The position numbers and the translations under genes were made by a program. This document shows, piece after piece, positions 24,874 through 33,567 of a stretch of 44,153 nt of DNA. Below the pieces are notes generated by a model, which made no database searches, was not told the DNA's origin, and saw only the letters and a list, made by a program, of their open reading frames with translations. Source of the stretch: Candidatus Solibacter usitatus (GTDB lineage Bacteria > Acidobacteriota > Terriglobia > Bryobacterales > Bryobacteraceae); the NCBI GenBank assembly GCA_016185465.1, contig JACPNO010000049.1, forward strand, positions 24,392 through 68,544, read 5' to 3'. Position 1 is the first letter of the stretch. Every line of letters begins with the position of its first letter.

Positions 24874-25443
24874 CGCTTGCACCTCGTTGCCCCAAGACGT
24901 CCAGCCGGGCCGGGCGTTGCGCGCGAACATTTCCAAATACGGGCCCGGGCTGCAGCGCTCGATGAGCTCGTACAGCTCATCGGGCTTGCGGGAATGTTCG
25001 CGCTTTTGGGTTTTCAGGAAGTTGACTTGCCGCCGGCCGGGCGCGAGCGTACGCATCGATCCACGCACGCCGAATAGAACCAGCTCGGTGACGTTGCGAA
25101 AATAAAATCCTACGCCGCGGCCATCGGGGCCGCCGTCTTTGCGGACTTTGTGCCAGACCAGATTGGTCTTGTAGACGAATCCCCAGCGGCGCATGACGTC
25201 CAGGCCTTCGAGGATCAATGCGTTGGGAACCCACAAATACAAGTGCGCCCGCGCCTCGGCGGCATCGGCCACCGGCAGGGTCAGAATCTCCTCCAGCGTG
25301 AGCGTGCCATAGCGCGATAGCCGCCGGTGCTCGGGCGCCATCTTTCCGGTGCGATTGGAAAAGCGCCACGGCGGATCGGCCAAAATGGTCGCGTACTTTC
25401 CGCGTACGTCTCGCCGAAAATCATCGGCCACTCGCTGCGGCAT
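24814..25443 (-). CDS. MT-A70 family N6-adenine methyltransferase, orphan
   Basis: 209 residues. The catalytic DPPW is present in KYATILADPPWRFSNRTG, followed by the family blocks AHLYLWVPNALILEGLDVMR, WGFVYKTNLVWHKV, GVGFYFRNVTELVLFGVRG, EHSRKPDELYELIERCSPG and the closing ARPGWTSWGNEV. It methylates adenine in DNA or RNA; no restriction enzyme or specificity subunit lies nearby. After WGNEV, where relatives usually end, about 20 low-complexity residues follow that come from reading antisense through the YbaK-like gene, suggesting loss of the original stop. Divergent from the MFS gene with a 36-base gap. Confidence 0.85.
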   Translation of the reverse strand: MPQRVADDFRRDVRGKYATILADPPWRFSNRTGKMAPEHRRLSRYGTLTLEEILTLPVADAAEARAHLYLWVPNALILEGLDVMRRWGFVYKTNLVWHKVRKDGGPDGRGVGFYFRNVTELVLFGVRGSMRTLAPGRRQVNFLKTQKREHSRKPDELYELIERCSPGPYLEMFARNARPGWTSWGNEVQALSAGSAGAHRHGAGQDRRS

Positions 25444-25479
25444 GGTTCAAACCAGCATACCCGCTATTCTGTAAGATTC

Positions 25480-26673
25480 ATGCAAGCCAAGCGCTCCAGC
25501 CTGTGGCGTCACGCGGATTTCCTGAAGCTCTGGATTGGGCAAACCATTTCAGAGGTCGGCTCGCGCATTTCGCGCGACGGCTTGCCGCTGACGGCGGTGT
25601 TGGTGCTGGGAGCCTCGCCGGCGCAGATGGGCGTGCTTCTCGCCATTGGCACCTCGGCAACGCTGCTGTTCGGGTTGGGCGTAGGCGTCTTGGTGGACCG
25701 GCTGCGCCGCAGGCCGGTGCTGATCGCCGCCGACCTCGGCCGCGCCCTGGTATTGGGCTGGGTGCCGTTCGCGGCGGTGATGAAAATTCTGACCATCCCG
25801 CAGTTGTACGCGGTTGCGGCGTTGTCTGGCGTGCTCACGGTGTTCTTTGACGTCGCTTATCAGTCTTATCTGCCTACGCTGGTCGAGCGGGCGCATGTGC
25901 TGGAAGGAAATCGAAAGTTGGGACTGAGCAGCTCGTCGGCGGAGATCGTTGGGCCGGGCCTCACGGGACTGCTGATCCAGCTCATCACCGCGCCGGTGGC
26001 GATTCTGTTCGACGCCGTTTCGTACCTTTTTTCGGCCGGGTCAGTTGCGCTGATCCGCAAGCCGGAACCGCCGCCCAAACCGCGCGCCGATGTTCATGTG
26101 TGGACGGAGATCAGCGCGGGCGGACGATTCCTGGCGCAGCATCCACTGCTACGCGCGTTGGGCGGACGCGCGGCAACCTATTATCTCTTCAACGGATTCG
26201 TGGCTAGCCTCTACAGCCTCTACGCCATCCGCGAACTGCACATGAGTCCGGCTGTACTGGGATTGGCAATCGCCGCCGGCGGCGTGGGAAATCTCATCGG
26301 CGCGCTGGTTTCAGAGCGGATCGTGCGCCGCTTCGGACTTGGACCGGCATTTATCGCCACAGCCCTGGTGATTGGCCTGGCTTTCCTGCTGATTCCCGTG
26401 GCTGGCGTATTGCCGCGATTCTCCGTGGCGCTGATGATGACGTCCCAGTTCGTCGGCGACATGGCCTGGTCGATTTACAACATCCACGAGTTGAGCTTAC
26501 GGCAATCGGTAACGCCGGATCATGTGCTGGGCCGGGTAAATGCGGCCATGCAGTTGCTTACGTCGAATTGGCGTTGGACGGCTCGCCGGTATTGGACCAG
26601 TACGTCCCGCCGTGCGGATGGCGCGAGCACGCAGGTCTGCATGTCGAGCAGCAGATCGATTTCCCAGCGCTGA
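25480..26673 (+). pseudogene. MFS transporter, 3'-truncated
   Basis: The first 360 or so residues are an MFS permease: LWIGQTISEVGSRISRDGLP, GLGVGVLVDRLRRRPVLIAAD (the loop 2-3 motif), DVAYQSYLPTLVERAHVLEG, AEIVGPGLTGLLIQL and the later helices to MTSQFVGDMAWSIYNIHEL and VLGRVNAAMQLLT. This is the enterobactin-exporter-like subfamily. Right after QLLT (about base 26565) the sequence turns into a hydrophilic Arg/Ser/Trp tail with no helix, so the last two transmembrane helices are missing. The bases beyond that point are the antisense of a small gene on the other strand. Export substrate unknown. Confidence 0.8.
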
Positions 26674-26762
26674 AAGCAATTGCGGGTGAGGGTTGAGCGG
26701 GCGAGATCGTCCATGAGGCGGCGGAACTGGTTGAGCATCGCCTCCTGATCGCCGCGTGACAT
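26520..26762 (-). pseudogene. Small hypothetical protein gene, 3' end lost against the MFS gene
   Basis: About 80 codons from ATG 26762. The helical sequence FRRLMDDLARSTLTRNCFQR, WEIDLLLDMQTCVLAPSARR and QYRRAVQRQF is well formed and has a regular Leu/Arg pattern resembling an unnamed acidobacterial small-protein family. From about base 26566 on, its residues (NCMAAFTRPST) are the antisense of the MFS gene. Both genes therefore lose their ends at the same junction. An upstream start at 26813 is possible. Function unknown. Confidence 0.5.
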
Positions 26763-26826
26763 TCCCACGTCTGTAGATCGGCTCGTCGGCCGCGCGCCTT
26801 TAGGGATTACCATATAAGTAAGTTGT

Positions 26827-27921
26827 ATGCCGCTGGTTCCGCCTTACATTGAATCGCTGAGCCCTTATGTCGCCGGCCGCAGCGCCGAACAAGTGCAGCG
26901 CGCGTATTCGCTCGCCCGCGTGGTCAAACTGGCTTCCAATGAAAACCCGCTGGGCCCCTCGCCGGCCGCCGTGGAAGCGGTTCGCGGCGTGCTTGCCAAG
27001 TTGCATCTCTATCCGGACGGCGGTTTGGCTTTGCGCTCGGTATTGGCCAGCCAATTTGGGGTGAAAGTTGAAAACGTGATTGCCGGCAGCGGGTCGGAGG
27101 GGATCATGTCCGGCATCATCCGGACTTTCCTCTGTGACGAGGATGAAGTGCTCACTACCGATGCGGCGTTCATCGGGTTTCAAGTGCTGGCGCGTTCACG
27201 CGGTGTCGCCTATCGCACCGTTCCCTACCGCTACTGGCACTACGACCTGGCGGCGCTCGCGGCCGCGATCAACGAGAAGACCAAGATCATTTACCTGGCG
27301 AATCCCAACAATCCCACCGGCACCATTTTTACCCGCCAGGAGTTCGACGCCTTCTACCAACACGTGCCCGAGCGGGTGCTGATCATTCTGGACGAAGCCT
27401 ATTTCGAATACGCCCAGGACAATCCGCGTTACCCGGATTCAATGCATTATCGCTACGACAACGTGATCACGCTGCGGACGTTTTCCAAGATCTACGGCCT
27501 GGCGGGAGTGCGGATCGGCTATGGCTTCGCGCACGAACGGCTGATCGGCAACCTGCTTAAAGTGAAACTGCCGTTTGAGCCCAGCGCGCCGGCGCAGGCG
27601 GCCGGCATTGCGGCGCTGGCCGATAAGGAATTTTTGCATCGCTCGCTGGCACTGAACGCTCGCGGGCTGCGCTTTCTCACCAGCGCTTTCCGCGACATGG
27701 AACTCAACGTCGTGGATTCGAGTGCGAATTTTCTGATGATTGCCCTGGAAGATCCCGAGCAAGCCACGCGTTTGTGCGAGGAGCTGCTGATGCAGGGCGT
27801 GATCGTGCGGCCGCTGTCGGCGTTCGGATTGCCGCGCTGCATACGGGTGTCGACCGGCACCGACGAAGAGAACCAGATTTGCGTCGCGGCCATGCAAAAG
27901 GCGCTTTCCGCGCGCGTATAG
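26827..27921 (+). CDS. Histidinol-phosphate-type aminotransferase (HisC family), possibly aromatic
   Basis: 364 residues. Class I/II PLP aminotransferase blocks: VKLASNENPLGPSPAAVEAV, VIAGSGSEGIMSGIIRTFL, IIYLANPNNPTGTIF, ILDEAYFEYAQ, the PLP lysine in LRTFSKIYGLAGVRIGYG and the Arg in RCIRVSTGTDEE. HisC-family members convert histidinol phosphate, but close paralogues act on phenylalanine and tyrosine. No other his gene is near, while hppD starts ten bases downstream, so making 4-hydroxyphenylpyruvate from tyrosine is the likelier job here. Full length. Confidence 0.88.
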   Translation: MPLVPPYIESLSPYVAGRSAEQVQRAYSLARVVKLASNENPLGPSPAAVEAVRGVLAKLHLYPDGGLALRSVLASQFGVKVENVIAGSGSEGIMSGIIRTFLCDEDEVLTTDAAFIGFQVLARSRGVAYRTVPYRYWHYDLAALAAAINEKTKIIYLANPNNPTGTIFTRQEFDAFYQHVPERVLIILDEAYFEYAQDNPRYPDSMHYRYDNVITLRTFSKIYGLAGVRIGYGFAHERLIGNLLKVKLPFEPSAPAQAAGIAALADKEFLHRSLALNARGLRFLTSAFRDMELNVVDSSANFLMIALEDPEQATRLCEELLMQGVIVRPLSAFGLPRCIRVSTGTDEENQICVAAMQKALSARV

Positions 27922-27931
27922 GAGAATCGAT

Positions 27932-29059
27932 ATGCCACAACTGGAGGAGCAATCCGCGTCGTCCGTCCAGGATTTTTTGCCGCTCAACGGAACCGACTAT
28001 GTCGAGTTCTACGTCGGCAACGCCAAGCAGGCCGCGCATTTCTACCGCTCGGCCCTGGGCATGAAACTCACCGCCTACCGCGGCCCCGAGACCGGCGTGC
28101 GCGGCGAAGCTTCCTATCTGCTCGAGCAGAACAAGATTCGCTTTGTGCTGACTACGCCGCTCACGCCCGATCACCCGATTTCCGCGCACCTGCTGAAGCA
28201 CGGCGATGGCGTCCACGACGTGGCTCTCTGGGTGGACGACGCCGAAGCCGCCTACCGCGAGACCACCCAGCGCGGAGCCACCGGCGTGCGGCCGCCGGAA
28301 ACGCTGCGCGACGAGCAGGGCGAGGTTCGCATTTCCGCCATCGCCACCTACGGGGAAACCATACACAGCTTTGTCGAGCGGAAAAACTATCGCGGAGTAT
28401 TCCTGCCGGGGTTTGTCGCTGTCGACAAGCCGGACACGGTGAGCAGGCCGGTGGGGCTCAAACACATCGACCACATGGTGGGCAACGTGGGGTGGAACCA
28501 GATGAACCGCTGGGTGGATTTCTACCGCGATGTGATGGGGTTCCGCCTGTTCAAGCATTTCGACGACAAAGACATCAGCACGGAGTACTCGGCGCTGATG
28601 TCGAAGGTGATGAGCAACGGCAACGAGCGGGTCAAATTCCCCATCAACGAGCCGGCCGAGGGCAAGCGGAAATCGCAAATCGAGGAATATCTGGAGTATT
28701 ATCAGGGCCCCGGCGTGCAGCACATCGCCATGGCCACCGACGACATCATCGACACCGTGGGACGGCTGCAGAATCAGGGAATCGAATTTCTGCGCGTGCC
28801 GCACACATATTACGAAAACCTGTTGAAGCGCGTGGGGCCGATCGACGAGCCGCTAGCCAAGCTGGACGAGCTGGGTATTCTGGTGGACCGCGACGATGAA
28901 GGCTACATGCTGCAGATCTTCACCAAACCGGTGGAGGACCGGCCGACGCTGTTCTTCGAAGTAATCCAGCGCAAAGGCAGCCGCAGCTTTGGCAAAGGCA
29001 ATTTCAAGGCATTGTTCGAAGCGATCGAGCGGGAGCAGGAACTGCGCGGGAATTTGTAG
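27932..29059 (+). CDS. hppD: 4-hydroxyphenylpyruvate dioxygenase
   Basis: 375 residues with AGGAGA ahead of the ATG. Two vicinal-oxygen-chelate halves are visible. The three iron ligands fit GLKHIDHMVGNV (first His), GPGVQHIAMATDD (second His) and LFFEVIQRKG (Glu); FGKGNFKALFEAIEREQ is the conserved C-terminal helix. It turns 4-hydroxyphenylpyruvate into homogentisate in tyrosine breakdown. Downstream pathway genes (hmgA, fahA) are not in the window. Likely co-transcribed with the aminotransferase before it; a repeat-rich gap follows. Confidence 0.95.
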   Translation: MPQLEEQSASSVQDFLPLNGTDYVEFYVGNAKQAAHFYRSALGMKLTAYRGPETGVRGEASYLLEQNKIRFVLTTPLTPDHPISAHLLKHGDGVHDVALWVDDAEAAYRETTQRGATGVRPPETLRDEQGEVRISAIATYGETIHSFVERKNYRGVFLPGFVAVDKPDTVSRPVGLKHIDHMVGNVGWNQMNRWVDFYRDVMGFRLFKHFDDKDISTEYSALMSKVMSNGNERVKFPINEPAEGKRKSQIEEYLEYYQGPGVQHIAMATDDIIDTVGRLQNQGIEFLRVPHTYYENLLKRVGPIDEPLAKLDELGILVDRDDEGYMLQIFTKPVEDRPTLFFEVIQRKGSRSFGKGNFKALFEAIEREQELRGNL

Positions 29060-29064
29060 GCGGA

Positions 29065-29140
29065 GTGGGGCAGGTCCCCGACTGTCCCCGACCTGCCAAG
29101 AATCTTCAATACGAAGCGGCAGGTCGGGGACCTGCCCCAC
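29065..29140. repeat. Hairpin repeat based on GTGGGGCAGGTCCCCGAC
   Basis: Left arm 29065-29097 and right arm 29118-29140 are inverted copies of a unit whose core GGCAGGTCGGGGACCTGCC is itself an 8-base inverted repeat around GGG. The left arm carries an extra internal duplication (GTCCCCGAC twice). Another copy sits at 44105. It lies six bases after the hppD stop and could act as a transcript-end hairpin. Looks like a REP-type dispersed repeat. Confidence 0.7.
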
Positions 29141-29151
29141 TTTGGCGGTAC

Positions 29152-29265
29152 ACGGGACTACGCCGGGTCCCGCGACCGTGGATGCGCTACGCGGGGATGG
29201 TGGAATCGGGCAACCCACCCTCCAGCCACTCAATCGACGAGTTCGTTTATAGATCGAAGAACTAA
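29152..29265 (+). pseudogene. Possible antitoxin C-terminal remnant
   Basis: The open frame before the TAA at 29263 ends PWMRYAGMVESGNPPSSHSI and then DEFVYRSKN. This matches the pattern at the ends of many small antitoxins (W-x-x-YAGM-x-x-SG-x-P-x-S-x-x-IDE-x-VY). No start or N-terminal domain is present; upstream is the hairpin repeat. No toxin follows. Recognition by eye only. Confidence 0.35.
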
Positions 29266-29267
29266 AC

Positions 29268-30125
29268 CTACCGCTTGGCTTCAAACATCACATTCGCCGT
29301 CGTGCCGTCGTCCGAGGTGCCAACGGTCACCACTACTTTTCGTTTCGTGCCGTTCTCTTCGGCGCTGAGCATCCCGCCGTCCTGACCCGCGGATTGAGTG
29401 CTGATGTTGGAGGTAATCTGAAAACCGGCGCCTTTGAGGCCCTGCTCGTAGAACGCCAGAACAGCTTTCGGGGTGTCTTTGGTGACGAACACAAAGCTGC
29501 CGGTCTCGCCGCCATCTTTGTCCTGGGCCGAGAAGTTGCCCTGCGGATTCGACGCCGGGTACGACGGAATCCAGCTGGGAATCTTTGCGGCGGCGCCTGA
29601 GCCGAACTTTACCGTGCCATCGGCGGATTTCATTTCCAAAGTGCCGGTCGAGCCGTCGCCCTGCGCATCGATGGTGATCTTCTCATTGCCTTTTCCCTGG
29701 AAACTGATGCGTCCGTTCTTGACGTCTTCAAAATTCAAGGTCACTGTTTCGCCGGTCTTTTTGTCCTTGAGGGTGATCACGCCTTCGCGCTCGTTAACCG
29801 AAACCACCGAGACATCCGGGTTGGTGGCGGCGAGCATTTTGGCAGCCGCGACTCCCGGATTTCTCTGCCATAAAGCGGGGTCAAAGCCGGCTTGCTTCAC
29901 TTTGTGGGCGACGAACAGGCCGCCGCCGATCAATACCAGCATGCCCAGGACGAAAATGCCGGCGATGATGCCAAGAATCCAGACGATGGGGCTGATACCT
30001 TTTCGAGGAGGCGCCGCGGCTGCCTGCGGCGCGGTTGGAGCGCTTGAGGCGGCTCCAACCTGGCTCCCGCAATTGGCGCAAAAGGTGCCTGTAACCTGTT
30101 TTCCACAGCTGCTGCAAAAAGCCAT
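29268..30125 (-). CDS. Zinc-ribbon membrane protein, unknown function
   Basis: 285 residues. An N-terminal zinc ribbon (CSSCGKQVTGTFCANCG) is followed by an Ala/Pro linker, one transmembrane helix (IVWILGIIAGIFVLGMLVLI) and a long extracytoplasmic beta-rich domain containing GVITLKDKKTGETVTLNFED and a second part around KAVLAFYEQGLKGAGFQITS, a pattern seen in families that monitor the envelope. ATG 30125 is ten bases from GGGAGG; GTG 30131 is nearer to it and equally possible. Role unknown. Confidence 0.75.
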   Translation of the reverse strand: MAFCSSCGKQVTGTFCANCGSQVGAASSAPTAPQAAAAPPRKGISPIVWILGIIAGIFVLGMLVLIGGGLFVAHKVKQAGFDPALWQRNPGVAAAKMLAATNPDVSVVSVNEREGVITLKDKKTGETVTLNFEDVKNGRISFQGKGNEKITIDAQGDGSTGTLEMKSADGTVKFGSGAAAKIPSWIPSYPASNPQGNFSAQDKDGGETGSFVFVTKDTPKAVLAFYEQGLKGAGFQITSNISTQSAGQDGGMLSAEENGTKRKVVVTVGTSDDGTTANVMFEAKR

Positions 30126-30273
30126 CGCCACAAATCCTCCCTGGCCAACTGTACGCCAGACGGACCCGCACCGCAATGCTTTCAGGGCGCAAGGGGCTCA
30201 CTAATAACCAAAGATACCGTGGACAAGCGGCCATCGTGTCCTGAGAATTGGATCAGACGACAGGTGCGCGGTT

Positions 30274-30876
30274 ATGGATTTTCTCGATTATTACGAGATT
30301 CTGCAAATCAGTCCCAACGCCGAAGCCGAGACCATTCACCGTGTTTTCCGCATTCTGGCGGCGCGCTTTCACCCCGACAATCCTGAAACCGGCGATTCCG
30401 CCAAATTCATCCGTCTGGCCAAAGCCTACGAGGTGCTGAGCAATCCGCAATTGCGCGCTGACTATGATTCCGTGTTTGCGGCCCAGCCAGAGGCGGCGCT
30501 GGCGGCGTTCGGGTCCAAGGACTTCGTGGAAGGCGTGGAGGTGGAAAACAACCGCCGGATCGGCGTCCTGTGCCTGCTCTATCGCCAGCGCCGTTTTCAT
30601 CCCGATCTGGCCGGTCTGAACATCCTGCAGCTTGAAAGGCTGATGAACATTCCTCGCGAACACTTATTGTTCACGATCTGGTTTCTGCAAGAGAAGAAAT
30701 GGATCGCCTTCACCGAGCAGAGCGATTACGTGATTACCGGCGAAGGCACGGAATTCATCGAGGGCCATTCGCCGAAACAGCAATCGCTGCAAAGACTGCT
30801 GAGTACTCCCCAGAACGGCCGGGGTCCTGATACGGCGGAAGAACAGCGGACGCGCGCCGCCAAAGCGGGGCGGTGA
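30274..30876 (+). CDS. J-domain protein with a C-terminal helical/winged-helix-like region
   Basis: 200 residues. Residues 4-70 are a DnaJ domain (DFLDYYEILQISPNAEAETI, HPD in AARFHPDNPETGD, then AKAYEVLSNPQLRADYDSV). The rest lacks the Gly/Phe and zinc regions of DnaJ; NNRRIGVLCLLYRQRRFHPD, NIPREHLLFTIWFLQEKKWI and SDYVITGEGTEFIE look like a winged-helix fold, suggesting a dedicated co-chaperone with a recognition domain. It converges on the DUF72 gene with a two-base gap. Confidence 0.82.
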   Translation: MDFLDYYEILQISPNAEAETIHRVFRILAARFHPDNPETGDSAKFIRLAKAYEVLSNPQLRADYDSVFAAQPEAALAAFGSKDFVEGVEVENNRRIGVLCLLYRQRRFHPDLAGLNILQLERLMNIPREHLLFTIWFLQEKKWIAFTEQSDYVITGEGTEFIEGHSPKQQSLQRLLSTPQNGRGPDTAEEQRTRAAKAGR

Positions 30877-30878
30877 AA

Positions 30879-31595
30879 TCAAACGGCGGGGCGGGACTGC
30901 ACCAGCTCTTCGGCGTAGAGCGCGCCATCCGGCGTCTCCTCGTGTTTGAAGAAGACATACAAATCCTTGCCCTGATCCAGTAATTCGCGAGACCGCGCGG
31001 CGATGGCGTTGCGCTCTTCGGGCGTGTACTGCTCTTTGCGCAGCCGGTAGTAAATGAAATCCGCGGTAACGACTTCGGGAATCTCCAGCTTCTCGGATTC
31101 CGCGACACACAGCGAAATATTCTGCTTCTGCAGCGCCGTGTACACTTCCGGAATCAGCCAGGACGGGTGGCGGAACTCGATGGTGAAGCGCATATCGGGG
31201 GGAAGCAGCGGCAGGAAATCCGCCAGCAGCGCCAGATCGCATTTCAGATTGGGCGGCAGCTGAAACAGCACCGGGCCCAGGCGGCGCGCCGAGCGCATGG
31301 GATCGATCATGCGCAGAAAGAGCTCTACTGCTTCCTTCACGTTTTTCAAACGTTGAATATGCGTGATGCGCTGGTTGGCCTTGAGCGCGAAGCGGAAATG
31401 GGCGGGTGTGGCGCGTACCCAGGCCTCCAATGTCGCCGCGTTGGGCAGCCGCCGGAACGTGTAATTGATTTCGACTGCGTTCAGGCGTTGGGCGTAGTGC
31501 TCCAGAAATTTGTTGGCCGGAAGTTTGGCAGGATAGAACGTCGGTTTCCAGGCGGGGTAAGCGAATCCGGAGGTGCCCGCGTAGAGTTGCGCCAT
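30879..31595 (-). CDS. DUF72 family protein
   Basis: 238 residues. YAGTSGFAYPAWKPTFYPAK, NAVEINYTFRRLPNAATLE, FRFALKANQRITHIQRL, GPVLFQLPPNLKCDL and FTIEFRHPSWL are the family's conserved blocks (a TIM-barrel-like fold related to phosphoesterases). KDLYVFFKHEETPDGALYA is the usual end. Biochemical role not established. It starts 25 bases from the divergent esterase gene. Confidence 0.9.
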   Translation of the reverse strand: MAQLYAGTSGFAYPAWKPTFYPAKLPANKFLEHYAQRLNAVEINYTFRRLPNAATLEAWVRATPAHFRFALKANQRITHIQRLKNVKEAVELFLRMIDPMRSARRLGPVLFQLPPNLKCDLALLADFLPLLPPDMRFTIEFRHPSWLIPEVYTALQKQNISLCVAESEKLEIPEVVTADFIYYRLRKEQYTPEERNAIAARSRELLDQGKDLYVFFKHEETPDGALYAEELVQSRPAV

Positions 31596-31620
31596 AGGAG
31601 TCTATTATGTAGGAGAACCA

Positions 31621-33549
31621 ATGCCCACCAAAAGTGTTCTTCTCGCGATGCTGGCCGCGGCCGGCGCGCTGGCGCAGACTTCGCCGCAGCAGGTCAAGCC
31701 CATGCTGGAACAACCGATTGCCACGCCGGACGTAGTGGCGTACCAGCTTCGCCACTATCTGCGCGGCAGAATTGCCAGGCCGGCCGCTCCCGCCACGCGC
31801 GAGCAGTGGACGGCCGAAGCGCTGCGCATCCGCAAGCGGCTTCTGGACGATGTGGTGTTTCACGGCTGGCCGCGCGCGTGGGTGGATGCGCCTCCGAAAT
31901 TCGAAAACGTGGGACCGGCTCCCGGCGGGCCGGGCTACCGGGCGTACAAGCTGCGCTACGAAATCGTGCCCGGATTTTACGGCGCCGCCATTGTCTATGA
32001 GCCGGAGAAAATTCAGGGCAGGGCGCCCGCCATCGTCAATGTCAACGGGCATGTGGGGCATGTGGGCAAGGCAATCGAATATAAGCAGAAGCGCTGCATC
32101 AATCAGGCGCGGCAGGGCATTATCTCGCTGAACCTGGAATGGTTCTCCTACGGCGAGCTGGACACCAAAGAGAATGAGCATTGGTTCGGCGCGCATCTGG
32201 ATCTAGTGGGCGTCAACGAAGTGGGCCTGTTCTACCTTGCGATGCGTAAGGGCCTCGACTATCTATATAGCCGGCCGGACGTGGATCTGAGCCGCATTGG
32301 TGTTACCGGCCTTTCCGGCGGAGGCTGGCAGACCATCGTGCTGAGCGCGCTCGATGGGCGCGTAGCTGCGACGGCTCCGGTGGCGGGATTTTCGTCGCTC
32401 GATTCGCGCCTCGAGCGGCCTGGCGATGTGGGCGACGTCGAACAGAATGCCACGGATTTGCTGGCTGGCCAGGATTATTCGCATCTGACGGCGATGATGG
32501 CGCCGCGGCCCACGCTGCTGATATACAACGCGGAAGACGATTGTTGTTTCCGCGCGCCGCTGGTCAAACCGTACGTGTTCGACCAGATTCTGCCGTTCTT
32601 TCGTTTGTACGGCAGCGAGGACAAATTCGCCTGGCACGAGAACTTCGATCCGGGCGATCACAACTATCAGCTGGACAATCGCCTGCGCTCTTACCGCTTC
32701 TTTGCACGGCACTTCGGCTTGCCGCCGGTGGAGGCGGAGTCGCCGGTGGGCGGGGAACTGGCCTCCTTCGAGCAACTTACCGTTGGCCTGCCCGCCGATA
32801 ACCTCACGATTTTGGGCCTGGCCAGGCAATTCGCGTCGAAAATTGAGCGGACCGCGATGTCTGCCGATGAGAGCCGGGCCGCATTGCGGCGCACGCTGCG
32901 CTACACCACCGCCGAAATCGGCAGTGCCTGGGCGTTGGGCAGCACGTCGAATAAAGGCTTAAAGACGCGCTCCTATCGTTTCGATTTTCGCAACGGACTC
33001 AGCGCGGCCGCCGTGTGGCTGGCCCCATTCGACATCGCCGGCAATCGCGCCGCCATTGGCGCCGTTACCATTGTCCTCAACGACAAAGGCAAGAAGTCGA
33101 GTGACGCCGCTGTGTCCGATCGAGTGAATCGAGGCGAGCATGTGTTGGCGCTCGATCTGCTGTTCACCGGCGACGCGGCTCCGCAGAATCCCGGCGTCTT
33201 CTCCTACGCTGAGATGCTGGCGGCTACAGGCGACCGGCCCTTGGGCTTGGAGGTGGCGCAACTGATCAGCCTGGCGCAATGGCTGCGGCAAGACTCCGGC
33301 GCCGCGAAAGTGCGCGTTGAGTCTACGGGCATTCGCAATCAGGTTGTCGCGCAAATCGCGGCAGCGCTCGAGCCTGAGCTATTTTCCGAAGTCGTGGTTT
33401 CCGGCGGCATGCGCTCACTGCGCCATTTGCTGGATAAGCCGGTCGAGTACGAAGCGGCGGCTGACCTGTTTTGCCTGGATTTGTTTAAGCTGTGCGATCT
33501 GGACGATCTGGCGGGTTGGGCGGCTCCGGTGAAAGTTCGCCTGCTATAA
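31621..33549 (+). CDS. Secreted alpha/beta hydrolase (acetyl xylan esterase-like), with extra C-terminal domain
   Basis: 642 residues, TAGGAG ribosome site. Signal peptide ends at AGALAQT. The catalytic Ser lies in RIGVTGLSGGGWQTIVLSAL, with the acid in LIYNAEDDCCFRA and the His in NFDPGDHNYQL, the order seen in dienelactone-hydrolase/acetyl-xylan-esterase-like enzymes. About 250 further residues after the hydrolase fold carry no motif I know. It probably removes acyl groups from plant-derived or other glycans outside the cytoplasm. Nine bases ahead of the DUF1549 gene. Confidence 0.78.
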   Translation: MPTKSVLLAMLAAAGALAQTSPQQVKPMLEQPIATPDVVAYQLRHYLRGRIARPAAPATREQWTAEALRIRKRLLDDVVFHGWPRAWVDAPPKFENVGPAPGGPGYRAYKLRYEIVPGFYGAAIVYEPEKIQGRAPAIVNVNGHVGHVGKAIEYKQKRCINQARQGIISLNLEWFSYGELDTKENEHWFGAHLDLVGVNEVGLFYLAMRKGLDYLYSRPDVDLSRIGVTGLSGGGWQTIVLSALDGRVAATAPVAGFSSLDSRLERPGDVGDVEQNATDLLAGQDYSHLTAMMAPRPTLLIYNAEDDCCFRAPLVKPYVFDQILPFFRLYGSEDKFAWHENFDPGDHNYQLDNRLRSYRFFARHFGLPPVEAESPVGGELASFEQLTVGLPADNLTILGLARQFASKIERTAMSADESRAALRRTLRYTTAEIGSAWALGSTSNKGLKTRSYRFDFRNGLSAAAVWLAPFDIAGNRAAIGAVTIVLNDKGKKSSDAAVSDRVNRGEHVLALDLLFTGDAAPQNPGVFSYAEMLAATGDRPLGLEVAQLISLAQWLRQDSGAAKVRVESTGIRNQVVAQIAAALEPELFSEVVVSGGMRSLRHLLDKPVEYEAAADLFCLDLFKLCDLDDLAGWAAPVKVRLL

Positions 33550-33567
33550 GATGGGGTAGTGGACTTC

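Noticed and set aside
26827-27921. Calling the aminotransferase hisC with a histidine biosynthesis role
   Set aside because: No his genes are near and hppD follows immediately; the family is certain but the pathway is not, so no symbol was given.
30664-32196. Minus-strand open frame of 510 codons
   Set aside because: It covers parts of three confidently identified genes (J-domain, DUF72 and esterase) on the other strand or in other frames and reads as Arg-rich nonsense.
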